64,000 nucleotides of DNA from Clostridia bacterium. Its GTDB lineage: Bacteria; Bacillota; Clostridia; Oscillospirales; Acutalibacteraceae. The stretch is taken from the NCBI GenBank assembly GCA_017621885.1, contig JAGASD010000040.1, positions 62,001 through 126,000 on the forward strand. Direction: 5' to 3'. This document shows, in pieces, positions 1-7,913 of this stretch. Position numbers and translations under genes: made by a program. The stretch's first letter is position 1. Each line of letters opens with the position of its first letter. The notes under the pieces are model-generated. The model ran no database searches and was not told where the DNA came from. It saw only the letters and a list, made by a program, of their open reading frames with translations.

Positions 1-602
1 CATCTTTTTGCAACCGCAAGCTGAATACCTGCGGCAATTTCATCCATGGGCTTACCCTCGCCGACGAGAGAAATAACCTCACTTTCAGCAAAAACAGTAC
101 ACTGTGCAGTAATGGGAATTGTATTTTTGGCATTAAGTGAAAGCTTTGAAAACTCGGGAAGGGTCATTTCAAAGGCATTTGCCATTGCCTCGTAAAATCT
201 GCCCGTACCTGCGGCACATTTATCATTCATTGCAAAGTTTTTAACAGTACCGTCGGTATCAATTGAAATACCCTTTACGTCCTGTCCGCCGATGTCAATA
301 ATAGCCTTAACCTCGGGGTTTGTTACGTGAACACCCATTGCGTGACAGCTGATTTCGGAAATATTTTCATCAGCAAAGGGAACCTTGTTTCTGCCGTAGC
401 CGGTACCGATAAGATATGAAAGCTCCTCTGCTGAATTCAAGCCGTCAACCTGTGCGATTGCATCATTAAGAGCAATCTCGGCACTTGCAACGGGATTTAT
501 TTTACTTCTGTTTGTAACGTTGGCAACCATTTTGCCGTTTTCATCAAGAATAACGCATTTTGTATATGTAGAGCCTACGTCGCATCCGCCAAAATATTTC
601 AT
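1..602 (-). CDS. 2-hydroxyacyl-CoA dehydratase activase (BadF/HgdC family), 3' end cut by window edge
   Basis: This is an ATP-dependent activator that passes one electron at low potential to a 2-hydroxyacyl-CoA dehydratase. The first 200 residues show the ASKHA ATPase fold: an N-terminal phosphate-binding loop (GGCDVGSTYTK), a second loop IIDIGGQDVK, and both cysteine contexts that bind the dimer-bridging [4Fe-4S] cluster (NDKCAAGTGRF and QCTVFAESEV). The start at 602 gives the usual compact MKYFGG N-terminus. It is the last gene of a four-gene leftward operon and lies 15 bp after the preceding dehydratase gene. About 60 residues of the usual roughly 260 lie beyond position 1. Family call is firm; the substrate of the partner dehydratase is unknown. 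Confidence 0.93.
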   Translation of the reverse strand, partial: MKYFGGCDVGSTYTKCVILDENGKMVANVTNRSKINPVASAEIALNDAIAQVDGLNSAEELSYLIGTGYGRNKVPFADENISEISCHAMGVHVTNPEVKAIIDIGGQDVKGISIDTDGTVKNFAMNDKCAAGTGRFYEAMANAFEMTLPEFSKLSLNAKNTIPITAQCTVFAESEVISLVGEGKPMDEIAAGIQLAVAKR

Positions 603-617
603 AATATATCTATCTCC

Positions 618-2147
618 TTACCAAGCTAAATCGTCTTCAAAATCAAGAAGTGAAGCATCCAAGGGCTCCTCCTGAAGAACTGTCTGCATATATTTATTAA
701 CCTGCTCACGCATATCGCGTCTTGAAATGGTGCGTGGGTCCATAAGGTCCTGCTTAACCCAGATAAAGTTTACGTTGCGCTCTCTTGCCTGATCGTCGAA
801 TATACCCGTAAGACCGTCCATACCCTTGCAGGAAATCTGGTCGTACATAATAACTGTATCAGCATTGTATTCTTCAACAATTCTCCACAGCTCGTCAACA
901 ACGTTACGGTAACCGCCCTTTGTGTGCTTACGCATAATGGAGCGCTGGTATGTTTTTGCCACATCCTTGAGTGCCTGCTCTTTATCTTCGGTGTCGTATT
1001 TAATATAGGAAATCATAGTTTCCATATCCATAACTACGTTCATACCCCAGCAATTTTCAAGCCAGTTTGCAAAGCTTGTGTAATAGTTTGCAGGACAGCT
1101 CCACACAACCGCGCGATGGCGCATTTCCTTTGAAACGGCTTCTTTCTTTTCATAACCCTTCGTCATAAGCTTGTTGACCTTTTTATCCACCTTCAAAAAG
1201 CGTTCGTCTGCACCGCCCGAAAGGTTAAAATAATATATTCTGTAAAGCCAGAAAGCGGCACCCGTCATCTGGGGATAATTCGTTTTATTGATATCCCATT
1301 TTTCCATTTCGTATTCAAGCTGCTTGTTTGAATTTTTAAGAGCCTTAAAGAAAACATCCCAATCGAATTTTTCTCCGGTTTGTTCTTCAATAAACTTAAT
1401 AAGCTCCTTTACCTCCTCCACGGCATATTCCTGAACGTCTTCGTCATTGTAACGAAGAGGAATGTTGAAAAGGTGAACCGGAAGTTTAAGCCGTCTGTCG
1501 AGGAAGGTTGAGTTCATAACCGAACCGTCGCAGGGCATATTGGTTGCAACCATACAGCAGCCCATTTTAGGATAATCGTCGTCAATAGCCACACCTGCCT
1601 CAGCACTGGGAAGAGGGCAAACGTCTGCAGGCACACCAAAGCTTTCGGTAACCTCAAGGTAAGGCGGTGTAATCTGCTGGTCAACCATTGAGGTTAAGAA
1701 TATGGGAATTGTCTGTAAAGGCACAACCTTGAGATTCGGGAAGCCTGAAAAAATCTCGTTCGGTATAATCTCATCTGTAAGAACAATCTTTTTTGAAAGC
1801 TTGTTGTTGGGATTTATTTTCTCATCCGCAACAAAGGACGTATTTATAAGCCCCGTTGCGTGTTTTACAATCATATTAAAATGAAGGTGAACTATGCGAA
1901 GATGAGTGCCTCTCAGACCCGCTGTATGTCTGTCAATGAATGAAGGAGTTGAAAGATACGAAGCCATCCAGCGGTATTTCCAAAGACCCTTTACCGTGGA
2001 TACGGGTGCTTTAAGCACCATTTTTATCATATCCTTCCAGGTAACAAGCCATCTGTAATAGTCGTACATTGTGTCCTTAAAGCCTCGCCACTCTCTGTGC
2101 TTTAAAACAGCGGTGCGGTCTTTATAGAGCTTACCCAAATCAGCCAT
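618..2147 (-). CDS. 2-hydroxyacyl-CoA dehydratase family subunit (HgdB/BcrB-like)
   Basis: About 509 residues of the 2-hydroxyglutaryl-CoA dehydratase D-component superfamily, which binds an iron-sulfur cluster and works with the activase encoded next to it. Cysteine contexts typical of the family are visible: VCPLP near residue 175, GCCMVATNMPCDG near 200, WSCPANYYTSF near 370, and a C-terminal YDQISCKGMDG. The ATG at 2147 is chosen over a longer in-frame start at 2174 because AGGGAGG sits just upstream and the ATG overlaps the upstream stop by 8 bp, as in coupled operons. Substrate (hydroxyglutaryl-, lactoyl-, phenyllactyl-CoA or other) cannot be read from sequence. A double-cubane-cluster type reductase is an alternative. 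Confidence 0.88.
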   Translation of the reverse strand: MADLGKLYKDRTAVLKHREWRGFKDTMYDYYRWLVTWKDMIKMVLKAPVSTVKGLWKYRWMASYLSTPSFIDRHTAGLRGTHLRIVHLHFNMIVKHATGLINTSFVADEKINPNNKLSKKIVLTDEIIPNEIFSGFPNLKVVPLQTIPIFLTSMVDQQITPPYLEVTESFGVPADVCPLPSAEAGVAIDDDYPKMGCCMVATNMPCDGSVMNSTFLDRRLKLPVHLFNIPLRYNDEDVQEYAVEEVKELIKFIEEQTGEKFDWDVFFKALKNSNKQLEYEMEKWDINKTNYPQMTGAAFWLYRIYYFNLSGGADERFLKVDKKVNKLMTKGYEKKEAVSKEMRHRAVVWSCPANYYTSFANWLENCWGMNVVMDMETMISYIKYDTEDKEQALKDVAKTYQRSIMRKHTKGGYRNVVDELWRIVEEYNADTVIMYDQISCKGMDGLTGIFDDQARERNVNFIWVKQDLMDPRTISRRDMREQVNKYMQTVLQEEPLDASLLDFEDDLAW

Positions 2148-3345
2148 TTTTCTTCGCCTCCCTCTCTTTTGCAATTTTCTTTATTTCAAGGCTTTCAACA
2201 AAAGCCTGAACCCTTGTGCGGAGCTGACCCGATGCAGATGCCGTATACTGTCTGTCAACAGCCGCTGTGGGTATGCCGTAATCGTTTGTCATAACGTAAG
2301 ACGCAAGGGCTCTTTCATAGCCCCAGTACTCACAGAATTTTATCTGCTCATACATAACACCGTCTGCTTTGTATTCTTTAACGAGATTTGCAATGTAATC
2401 CCTGCGCTCCTGTACTTTTTCGTGACTCATATATCTGGGACACTGGCTGGTTTTAAGATAATGAAGGCAAATCTGTGTCAGCACGTCCTCACCCTCGTTT
2501 ATAATTATCTCTTCCCTGCCGGGCATCGAGCCGAAGCAATATCGGTCGGCAACAACAAGAGCTCCGCTGTCCTCAATAAGGGCAGTAAAATCAGGGTCGT
2601 CCATTTCGGAGCCCACAACCACAATTTTTGCACGGTAATTCTTTTTAGCATCAGGCTCTCTTGTTTTGAGCTCCTCCGCTGTTTCGCGCAGCTTGGGGAT
2701 AATGAGCGATTTGGGACAGCAATATGTAACAAGGTTAAGAACGTGGTACTCATAACCCGTAATTCGCGGATTATCCTCTTTGCGGTAATTACCGATTTCT
2801 GTCATAAGACGGCAGACCTCGTTATGCTCCTCAACGGCTTTAAGAAGCGCCTCATCGGAGGTGTCAACCCCGTAAACCTCGGTCATTTTATCAAGAATTT
2901 TAAGCCTTGTCTGAGTCACGTAGTGCTTGACGGTATGGTTTGCGATTTTAAAAGGCATATCAAGAAAGGTGAGAAAAAATTTATCGTTCTCCACCAGCTT
3001 CAACAGCTCAAAGTGCTCTGCGGCTCTGTTCATTTCGGAGCAGGTTTCAGACGCAAGAAGACCGTTAAGGAAGTTATATCCCCCTTCAATGGCACGCTCC
3101 AGAATTGCTTTTGAATAACCGCAAAGGAAGTTGCTCATATAATAAGTTGCAATATCCATTGAACCCGTTCTGGGTGCGCGGAGTCTTACGGAAAAGCAAT
3201 CACCGCAATTAAGCAAAACCTCAGGTATATGGTAACAGGTATAGCCTAAGGCAATACCGCCATCCGCCTTCGCTTTTTTAACAAGGTCGTTGTTTGCCTC
3301 CTGAAGAAGATTTTCAAACTCATAAAGATGCTTTAAATCCTTCAT
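2140..3345 (-). CDS. 2-hydroxyacyl-CoA dehydratase family subunit (HgdA/BcrC-like)
   Basis: A 401-residue second subunit of the same superfamily. The N-terminal YTCYHIPEVLLNCGDCFSVR segment carries three closely spaced cysteines suited to cluster binding, and YRAKIVVVGSEMDDPDF plus the C-terminal YEQIKFCEYWGYERA are typical of the D-component fold. The start at 3345 overlaps the preceding ATPase gene by 4 bp and the stop overlaps the next gene, so the four genes form one translationally coupled unit. Together with the 509-residue subunit it would make the heterodimeric dehydratase. Substrate unknown. Confidence 0.88.
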   Translation of the reverse strand: MKDLKHLYEFENLLQEANNDLVKKAKADGGIALGYTCYHIPEVLLNCGDCFSVRLRAPRTGSMDIATYYMSNFLCGYSKAILERAIEGGYNFLNGLLASETCSEMNRAAEHFELLKLVENDKFFLTFLDMPFKIANHTVKHYVTQTRLKILDKMTEVYGVDTSDEALLKAVEEHNEVCRLMTEIGNYRKEDNPRITGYEYHVLNLVTYCCPKSLIIPKLRETAEELKTREPDAKKNYRAKIVVVGSEMDDPDFTALIEDSGALVVADRYCFGSMPGREEIIINEGEDVLTQICLHYLKTSQCPRYMSHEKVQERRDYIANLVKEYKADGVMYEQIKFCEYWGYERALASYVMTNDYGIPTAAVDRQYTASASGQLRTRVQAFVESLEIKKIAKEREAKKNG

Positions 3346-4115
3346 TTTTCATCTCCTAAAATTCCAATTTCTATAAGAGCGTCTCTTGCGCCCTTCACAA
3401 CGTTTGAGTCATCGGGAAGACCGATAATATTCTTTCCTTCAATATCATAAATTGCAAGGTTACTGTCATTTGTAATGTAAGACAAAACGGGGATGCCGTT
3501 TGTATTTATATGGGAAATCACGCTTTCATCGGGAAGTCTGTTAATAATTGCACCGATTTTTTTGTACATAACAAGCTCATCTGCAACGTTTTTGATGGTT
3601 GAAATAACCTGTGTGCCCTTTTTGGATGCATCGGTTATAAGAAGCAGATGTGTTACCTTTTCCATAACTCTTCGGTTAATCTGCTCGATACCTGCTTCAC
3701 CGTCAATTACCACGTAATCAAAATCCTGCGAAAGAATACTGATTACCTCTTTCAAGTAAGAGTTGATTTTGCAATAACAGCCTGCACTTTCGGGTCTGCC
3801 CACGGCAATGAATGCAAAGCCGTCCGTTTCAACAAGAGCATCAAAAATTTTATATCTTGCATCACCTAAAAGCTCTATTGCTGCTTTTGTCTGACCGTCT
3901 TCGACAGTTTCTACAATTTCCTTGCGTATGTCGTCAATAGTCATTTTAACGTCTACACCGAGAGCTGTTGAAAGACCTACCGCAGGGTCAGCATCAATAG
4001 CAAGAATTTTTTTATCGGGGAAATTTTCAACCAAAAGCTTAACTATGGCGGCTGAAATTGAGGTTTTGCCCACTCCGCCCTTGCCCGAAAGGGCTATAAT
4101 TGCTTTGTTTTCCAT
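3342..4115 (-). CDS. MinD/CooC-like P-loop ATPase of the dehydratase operon
   Basis: A soluble SIMIBI-class ATPase with the deviant Walker A motif LSGKGGVGKTS at the N-terminus, AIDADPAVGLS as switch region, and YVVIDGEAGIEQINRR as Walker B; this last motif is typical of CooC, the nickel-insertion ATPase of CO dehydrogenase. It is the first gene of the operon. The start is ambiguous: GTG at 4151 has GGGGG six bases upstream, but the likely promoter places the RNA start near 4162, so the ATG at 4115 (MENKAIIALSGKGG) is preferred. A maturation or cluster-loading role for the dehydratase or its activase is inferred from position only. Confidence 0.85.
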   Translation of the reverse strand: MENKAIIALSGKGGVGKTSISAAIVKLLVENFPDKKILAIDADPAVGLSTALGVDVKMTIDDIRKEIVETVEDGQTKAAIELLGDARYKIFDALVETDGFAFIAVGRPESAGCYCKINSYLKEVISILSQDFDYVVIDGEAGIEQINRRVMEKVTHLLLITDASKKGTQVISTIKNVADELVMYKKIGAIINRLPDESVISHINTNGIPVLSYITNDSNLAIYDIEGKNIIGLPDDSNVVKGARDALIEIGILGDEK

Positions 4116-4168
4116 TATTACATCACAGCCTTCAAACGGGTTTATTTGCACACAATACCCCCATATTA

Positions 4169-4196
4169 TTTATACAGAAATATAATATCACGACAA
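4169..4196 (-). promoter_or_regulatory. Predicted sigma-A promoter of the dehydratase operon
   Basis: On the minus strand, TTGTCG (4196-4191) and TATAAA (4174-4169) are separated by 16 bp, giving a predicted RNA start near 4162. Confidence 0.5.
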
Positions 4197-4254
4197 ATAC
4201 CGAAACACAACTGTTTTAATTAATAATTTATATGTTTTTATACATAGTAAAGGC

Positions 4255-4294
4255 AAAAAAATCAGCCGCACAACTCAACTGAATTGCGTGGCTG
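4255..4294 (-). terminator. Intrinsic terminator after the lipase-like gene
   Basis: On the minus strand an 11-bp stem (CAGCCACGCAA / TTGTGCGGCTG, one G-T pair) is followed by a run of seven T. It lies 14 bp past the stop of the secreted hydrolase. Confidence 0.8.
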
Positions 4295-4307
4295 ACGGTT
4301 ATATAAT

Positions 4308-5756
4308 TTATTCTAAAGGAGAAAGAGAAAGACTTTCATCTGCAATCATAAAGCGGGGATATTCAGGGAACATACCGACATAGGGCTGAGCATCACTTTC
4401 AAGAAGCGCAAAGGTGAAATCACTGAAATCTGTGCCGTAATCTGCCGCAACGTGAGGCGCATCCTTTACAAACCAGGTATTCTCAGGGAAGAGTGCAGTT
4501 TTCGCATTAACTACTCTGTCGGAAGAAAGGTATCTGTTGTGAACACCCACGGTGTCATTTGCTGAAAGGATTTCATTCATAGGTGCAAACGTTGCAAAGT
4601 TAGAGGTAAGCTCTGCTTCAAGCACACCGTCACCGTTAACATTTGCTCTTTCATAAACGGGGATAAGATTTGAGTTGTAGTTTGAAACGAAGGAAATCTT
4701 CACTCCGTTTTCTTTTGCTTTAACCAAGGTTTCTTCCGTGCTGAAAACGAACTGCTTTGTTTCTTCAATTTTCTCTAAAAGCACGGGATATTCTTCCTCG
4801 TGTCCTGCAAAAATTGTTTCAACACCGCTTTCAAAATCATCATCGGGACAAAGCGCCCAGAAACCGCAAAGGGTTCCGAAGCAATTACGAAGCACCTTGT
4901 CATTCGCTTCATCAAAGCTATCCTGAACAAGGTCGTTTGCAATGCTTGTAATGTAATTGAACACACCAAGACCGTCAAAAATGCCGAGGAAAAGCTTCAT
5001 AAATAAATTATTGCCCGTTGCTTCATTTATAAAATCAAGAAGAACGCCTTTTTCAAAAACAATTCTGCCGTTGAGAGCATCTCCGCAAACATACGTACCG
5101 TTCTGAGCGCCTGAAAGGTAAACTGCAGAATTAATGCTGTCTGTGCCGTGATAATGCATATACGCAGTTGTTACCATACCGCCCATTGAAGCGCAGATGA
5201 TATTAACTTTATCCTTACCGCTGTCGCGTTTTGCTGTTTCAACGAATGAGCTGAGCTCGGCTGCAAGCTGTTCGGGAGTTTTTCTCCAGTCGTAAGTGAA
5301 GAAATACGTGTTTTCTGCACCGTATCTTTCAATGGCTGTTTTAACAATACCGGGTTCAGCACCGTCTGTAAGTGCTTCTGTAAATTCGGGATAGCTTGCC
5401 ATTGACTCGGGGTACTGCACCATTGAAACAGGCTCAACGGTATTACCCTCGTTATCACACGCAAGGGGTGAAAGAATTTCATAAGCAACGTCCATTACAG
5501 CATCAATTACAGTATCCCTGCTGATAACGTTCATTCTTGCAAAAAGTGCTTTTGTAATAACGGGGAAGAGGGTATCAAGCTGAACATTAAGGGCTTTTGA
5601 GCCATCCTCATAGGTAAGACCTGCAAAGTCAATACCTCTTACGATAATAACAGGAGGTCCGTCGTAATCATTGCTTTCTGCTTGGGTTGCAAATGCGGGA
5701 ATTGAAACGGAAAACACCATTACAACTGCCAATAAAACTGATAAAACCTTTTTCAT
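4308..5756 (-). CDS. Secreted alpha/beta-hydrolase, lipase/acyltransferase-like
   Basis: A 482-residue protein with a clear signal peptide (MKKVLSVLLAVVMVFSVSIPAFA, cleavage after AFATQA). The body contains a nucleophile elbow ICASMGGMV, that is G/A-x-S-x-G as in lipases and LCAT-like acyltransferases, preceded by YDWRKTPEQ, a motif seen in LCAT/PGAP1-type hydrolases that act on bulky lipids. A late histidine in DAPHVAADYG could complete the triad. It is monocistronic, with its own terminator. Likely an extracellular esterase or lipase; substrate unknown. Confidence 0.75.
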   Translation of the reverse strand: MKKVLSVLLAVVMVFSVSIPAFATQAESNDYDGPPVIIVRGIDFAGLTYEDGSKALNVQLDTLFPVITKALFARMNVISRDTVIDAVMDVAYEILSPLACDNEGNTVEPVSMVQYPESMASYPEFTEALTDGAEPGIVKTAIERYGAENTYFFTYDWRKTPEQLAAELSSFVETAKRDSGKDKVNIICASMGGMVTTAYMHYHGTDSINSAVYLSGAQNGTYVCGDALNGRIVFEKGVLLDFINEATGNNLFMKLFLGIFDGLGVFNYITSIANDLVQDSFDEANDKVLRNCFGTLCGFWALCPDDDFESGVETIFAGHEEEYPVLLEKIEETKQFVFSTEETLVKAKENGVKISFVSNYNSNLIPVYERANVNGDGVLEAELTSNFATFAPMNEILSANDTVGVHNRYLSSDRVVNAKTALFPENTWFVKDAPHVAADYGTDFSDFTFALLESDAQPYVGMFPEYPRFMIADESLSLSPLE

Positions 5757-5819
5757 AATATTTCTCCTTGTTCCGTTTTATTAAATAGTACAATAATATG
5801 GTTATTTTTGTCAAGAAAA

Positions 5820-5846
5820 AGAAAAAAGAGCGGAAGAACCGCTCCT
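5820..5846 (-). terminator. Terminator after the YdbC-like gene
   Basis: Minus-strand stem GAGCGG-TTCTT-CCGCTC followed by TTTTTT, directly after the stop of the small gene at 5854. Confidence 0.85.
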
Positions 5847-5853
5847 CATAACT

Positions 5854-6078
5854 TTATTTACCTAAAACCTCACCGATTATATCATAAAGTGCCTCAAGCT
5901 CTTCTTTTGTAAGAGAAATGCCCTTACCCATTTTTTCGTGCTCGGGAGCCCAGTCACGGATATCGTATTTAGGTTTGCCGCCATTCCAGGAAATGAGGTT
6001 CAGTTCCCTTGTCCAGCCGTTAGCGGACTCATTAAGAACACCGAAGTTTTCCTGAAGCTCGTATTTAAATTCTGCCAT
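5854..6078 (-). CDS. YdbC family PC4-like ssDNA-binding protein
   Basis: A 74-residue protein that matches the bacterial PC4/YdbC family throughout: the beta-rich N-terminus (FGVLNESANGWTRELNLISWNGG), then KYDIRDWAPEHEKMGKGISLT and a C-terminal helix ELEALYDIIG. Family members bind single-stranded nucleic acid as dimers and resemble the human transcription coactivator PC4. Length is normal for the family. It is a single gene with its own promoter (TTGAAG and TATAAT 17 bp apart) and terminator. Confidence 0.9.
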   Translation of the reverse strand: MAEFKYELQENFGVLNESANGWTRELNLISWNGGKPKYDIRDWAPEHEKMGKGISLTKEELEALYDIIGEVLGK

Positions 6079-6155
6079 TCTTATAGCCTCCTGAAGTATT
6101 TTTTTATTTAAGAGAATCTACACAACGTAATCCGCTTGTTATTCTCTTTTTACAT

Positions 6156-6184
6156 ATTATACCATTTTAAGTTTATGCCTTCAA
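6156..6184 (-). promoter_or_regulatory. Predicted promoter of the YdbC-like gene
   Basis: Minus-strand -35 TTGAAG (6184-6179) and -10 TATAAT (6161-6156) with a 17-bp spacer, about 75 bp upstream of the start at 6078. Confidence 0.6.
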
Positions 6185-6300
6185 TATATTCGGGATATTT
6201 TTATAGATTTATATTTCGTTATACCTCTGTTTCTTGTTCTTTATAAAATTTATTAACATTTATAAACGTAAAGCCAAAATTAAGGAACACTATGAGTCGA

Positions 6301-6723
6301 TTATAATGTTTCTTCGTTATTGTCGTATAATTCGTTGTTTATTTCAAATACAGCTTTATTTTTTGCAATTCCTAAAATGATAATGCTATCGCGCTTAAAT
6401 TTGGGATAAAGCGGAGCAAATTTTGCGATTTTCAACGCAGTTTGTACTTCTTCAACGGTCATTTCCATAGCAATGCAAAGGCTTAATAATGTATTGCGTG
6501 ACGGATTTCTTGTTCCTGAAAATACTTGAAAACCAAAAATCTCACTGATTTCAGCATTCTTAATTATGTGTGATTTTGTGAGTTTGTTTACTTTTATATA
6601 TTCGCTTAAGAATTGTGAAATAGTTAAATCTACAAATGATTCTCGGTTTTCTTTTATATATTCTTCGATATTGTTGGCTTTCAAAAGTTTTTCCAACATT
6701 TCATCCGTGGGCATTTTTATCAT
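6301..6723 (-). CDS. HTH-like protein paired with a divergent kinase
   Basis: 140 to 150 residues. The middle segment (FLSEYIKVNKLTKSHIIKNAEISEIFGFQVFSGTRNPSRNTLLSLCIAMEMTVEEVQTALK) reads as a XRE/lambda-type helix-turn-helix: a helix pair, a short recognition helix, then the typical TLLSLCIAMEMT tail. The upstream start at 6753 has no ribosome site, while the ATG at 6723 has GAAAG next to it, so 6723 is preferred with low certainty. It lies back to back with the Ser/Thr kinase; substrate or regulator pairing is inferred. No other domain seen. Confidence 0.6.
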   Translation of the reverse strand: MIKMPTDEMLEKLLKANNIEEYIKENRESFVDLTISQFLSEYIKVNKLTKSHIIKNAEISEIFGFQVFSGTRNPSRNTLLSLCIAMEMTVEEVQTALKIAKFAPLYPKFKRDSIIILGIAKNKAVFEINNELYDNNEETL

Positions 6724-6794
6724 ATCTTTCACTTTCCAAACTCGTTTTTTCATAGTATAATAAATAAAAAAAGGTTTTGCAAGGAGTTTTCAGT

Positions 6795-7493
6795 TTGATT
6801 TTTTTAGAGGACATACTAAAAGAACAATATTTTATAGTAAAGGTCTTAAAAAACACAGAGGAAAAATCAATAGTTTTACTTCGCCATAAAGTCCTTGAAA
6901 AAGATATGATCTGTCGAAAATTCAAAGGTAATGCTGAGGCATATAAAATTCTGAACGGTATTATTTTTCCGACACTGCCTCAAATATACGAAGTCACAAA
7001 AGCCGAAGGAAAAATTATTGTTCTGGAAGAGTTTATTAAGGGAGTAACTGTGGCAGATATACTTTCAAACGGGCTTTTCAATGAAAGAGGCGTTAAAAAA
7101 ATTATACGTGACTTATGTGATGCTCTTACGGTTATTCATTCTTACGGAATTATCCACCGTGATATAAAACCTGAAAATATAATGATAACGGATGAAGGCT
7201 CGGTAAAACTGATTGATTTTGATGCGGCAAGGCTTTTCAAAAACGGTCAGTCTAAGGATACAAAAATTATTGGTACAACCGGATATGCTGCACCGGAACA
7301 GTTTGGACTTGCTCAAAGTGATGAGAGAACCGATATTTTTGCAGTCGGTGTGCTTATGAATGTAATGTTGACAGGTGAACACCCGTCCCAAAAAATATAT
7401 AAAGGGAAATTATCAAAAACAATTGAAAAATGTATTCAGATTGACCCCAAAAAACGTTATCGCAGTGCAGAAGAATTAAAAAAAACTTTATAA
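6795..7493 (+). CDS. Small Hanks-type Ser/Thr protein kinase
   Basis: 232 residues, essentially a bare catalytic domain. The catalytic loop HRDIKPENIM, the metal-binding motif (LIDFDAARLF, DFD in place of DFG), the TTGYAAPEQFG activation-segment motif and the ERTDIFAVGVLM helix are all present, so it should be active. The expected N-terminal glycine-rich loop is poor (EQYFIVKVLKNTEEKSIVLLRHK). The TTG at 6795 is chosen because AAGGAG lies 8 bp upstream; the in-frame TTG at 6777 has no such site. There is no transmembrane segment or sensor domain. It is divergent from the HTH gene and upstream of the zinc-ribbon membrane proteins, suggesting a local signalling role. Confidence 0.85.
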   Translation: MIFLEDILKEQYFIVKVLKNTEEKSIVLLRHKVLEKDMICRKFKGNAEAYKILNGIIFPTLPQIYEVTKAEGKIIVLEEFIKGVTVADILSNGLFNERGVKKIIRDLCDALTVIHSYGIIHRDIKPENIMITDEGSVKLIDFDAARLFKNGQSKDTKIIGTTGYAAPEQFGLAQSDERTDIFAVGVLMNVMLTGEHPSQKIYKGKLSKTIEKCIQIDPKKRYRSAEELKKTL

Positions 7494-7531
7494 TTTCCAA
7501 AAAACTATGCAGCCCGCATAGTACAAAAATA

Positions 7532-7566
7532 CCACCCTCGGGTAAAATGATTGAGGGTGGTTGTTT
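7532..7566. terminator. Bidirectional terminator between kinase and RHH gene
   Basis: Stem CCACCCTC (7532-7539) with GAGGGTGG (7553-7560), followed by TTGTTTGTTT on the plus strand and TATTTTTGT on the minus strand. It serves convergent genes. Confidence 0.85.
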
Positions 7567-7568
7567 GT

Positions 7569-7736
7569 TTAATCTTCTGACTTCGTCATATCATTAAGTG
7601 CATATTCGCAACATTGAACAACTAACTGATTGAAAGAAATATTGTTTTGGTCGGCAATAGTCTGCAATCGGTTTATAAGTTCATTCGGCATACGAATAGT
7701 CTTATTTGATTTTTGTTGGTTTTGTATTTCAAACAT
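7569..7736 (-). CDS. Ribbon-helix-helix (Arc/CopG-like) DNA-binding protein
   Basis: A 55-residue ORF. The segment KTIRMPNELINRLQTIADQ is the beta strand plus helix A of an Arc/MetJ-type ribbon-helix-helix fold, and NISFNQLVVQCCEYALNDM forms helix B. Such proteins are dimeric repressors, often autoregulated or acting as antitoxins. AGAGGTG is well placed upstream of the ATG. No toxin gene lies next to it, so it is probably a stand-alone regulator. Confidence 0.75.
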   Translation of the reverse strand: MFEIQNQQKSNKTIRMPNELINRLQTIADQNNISFNQLVVQCCEYALNDMTKSED

Positions 7737-7861
7737 TCAATCACCTCTACACTTTAAATTTTAGTGGATTTTACCGACAATTTATACAAGCAATTTTATA
7801 TTGCTATTTGCAAGTGATTTTTAGTTGCGTTATGCAAAAAATTGTGGTATTATGAAAAAAA

Positions 7862-7913
7862 CGGAAGAAAGAAGATGGAATTTTATGAAATACTGTGAAA
7901 AATGCGGAAAAGA
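7862..7913 (+). repeat. Leader duplication, copy 1
   Basis: This roughly 52-bp stretch, from CGGAAGAAAG through the first zinc-ribbon codons (GCGGAAAAGA), recurs almost unchanged at 9110-9160, marking a gene duplication that kept the start region. A shorter part reappears before the gene at 10535. Confidence 0.85.
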
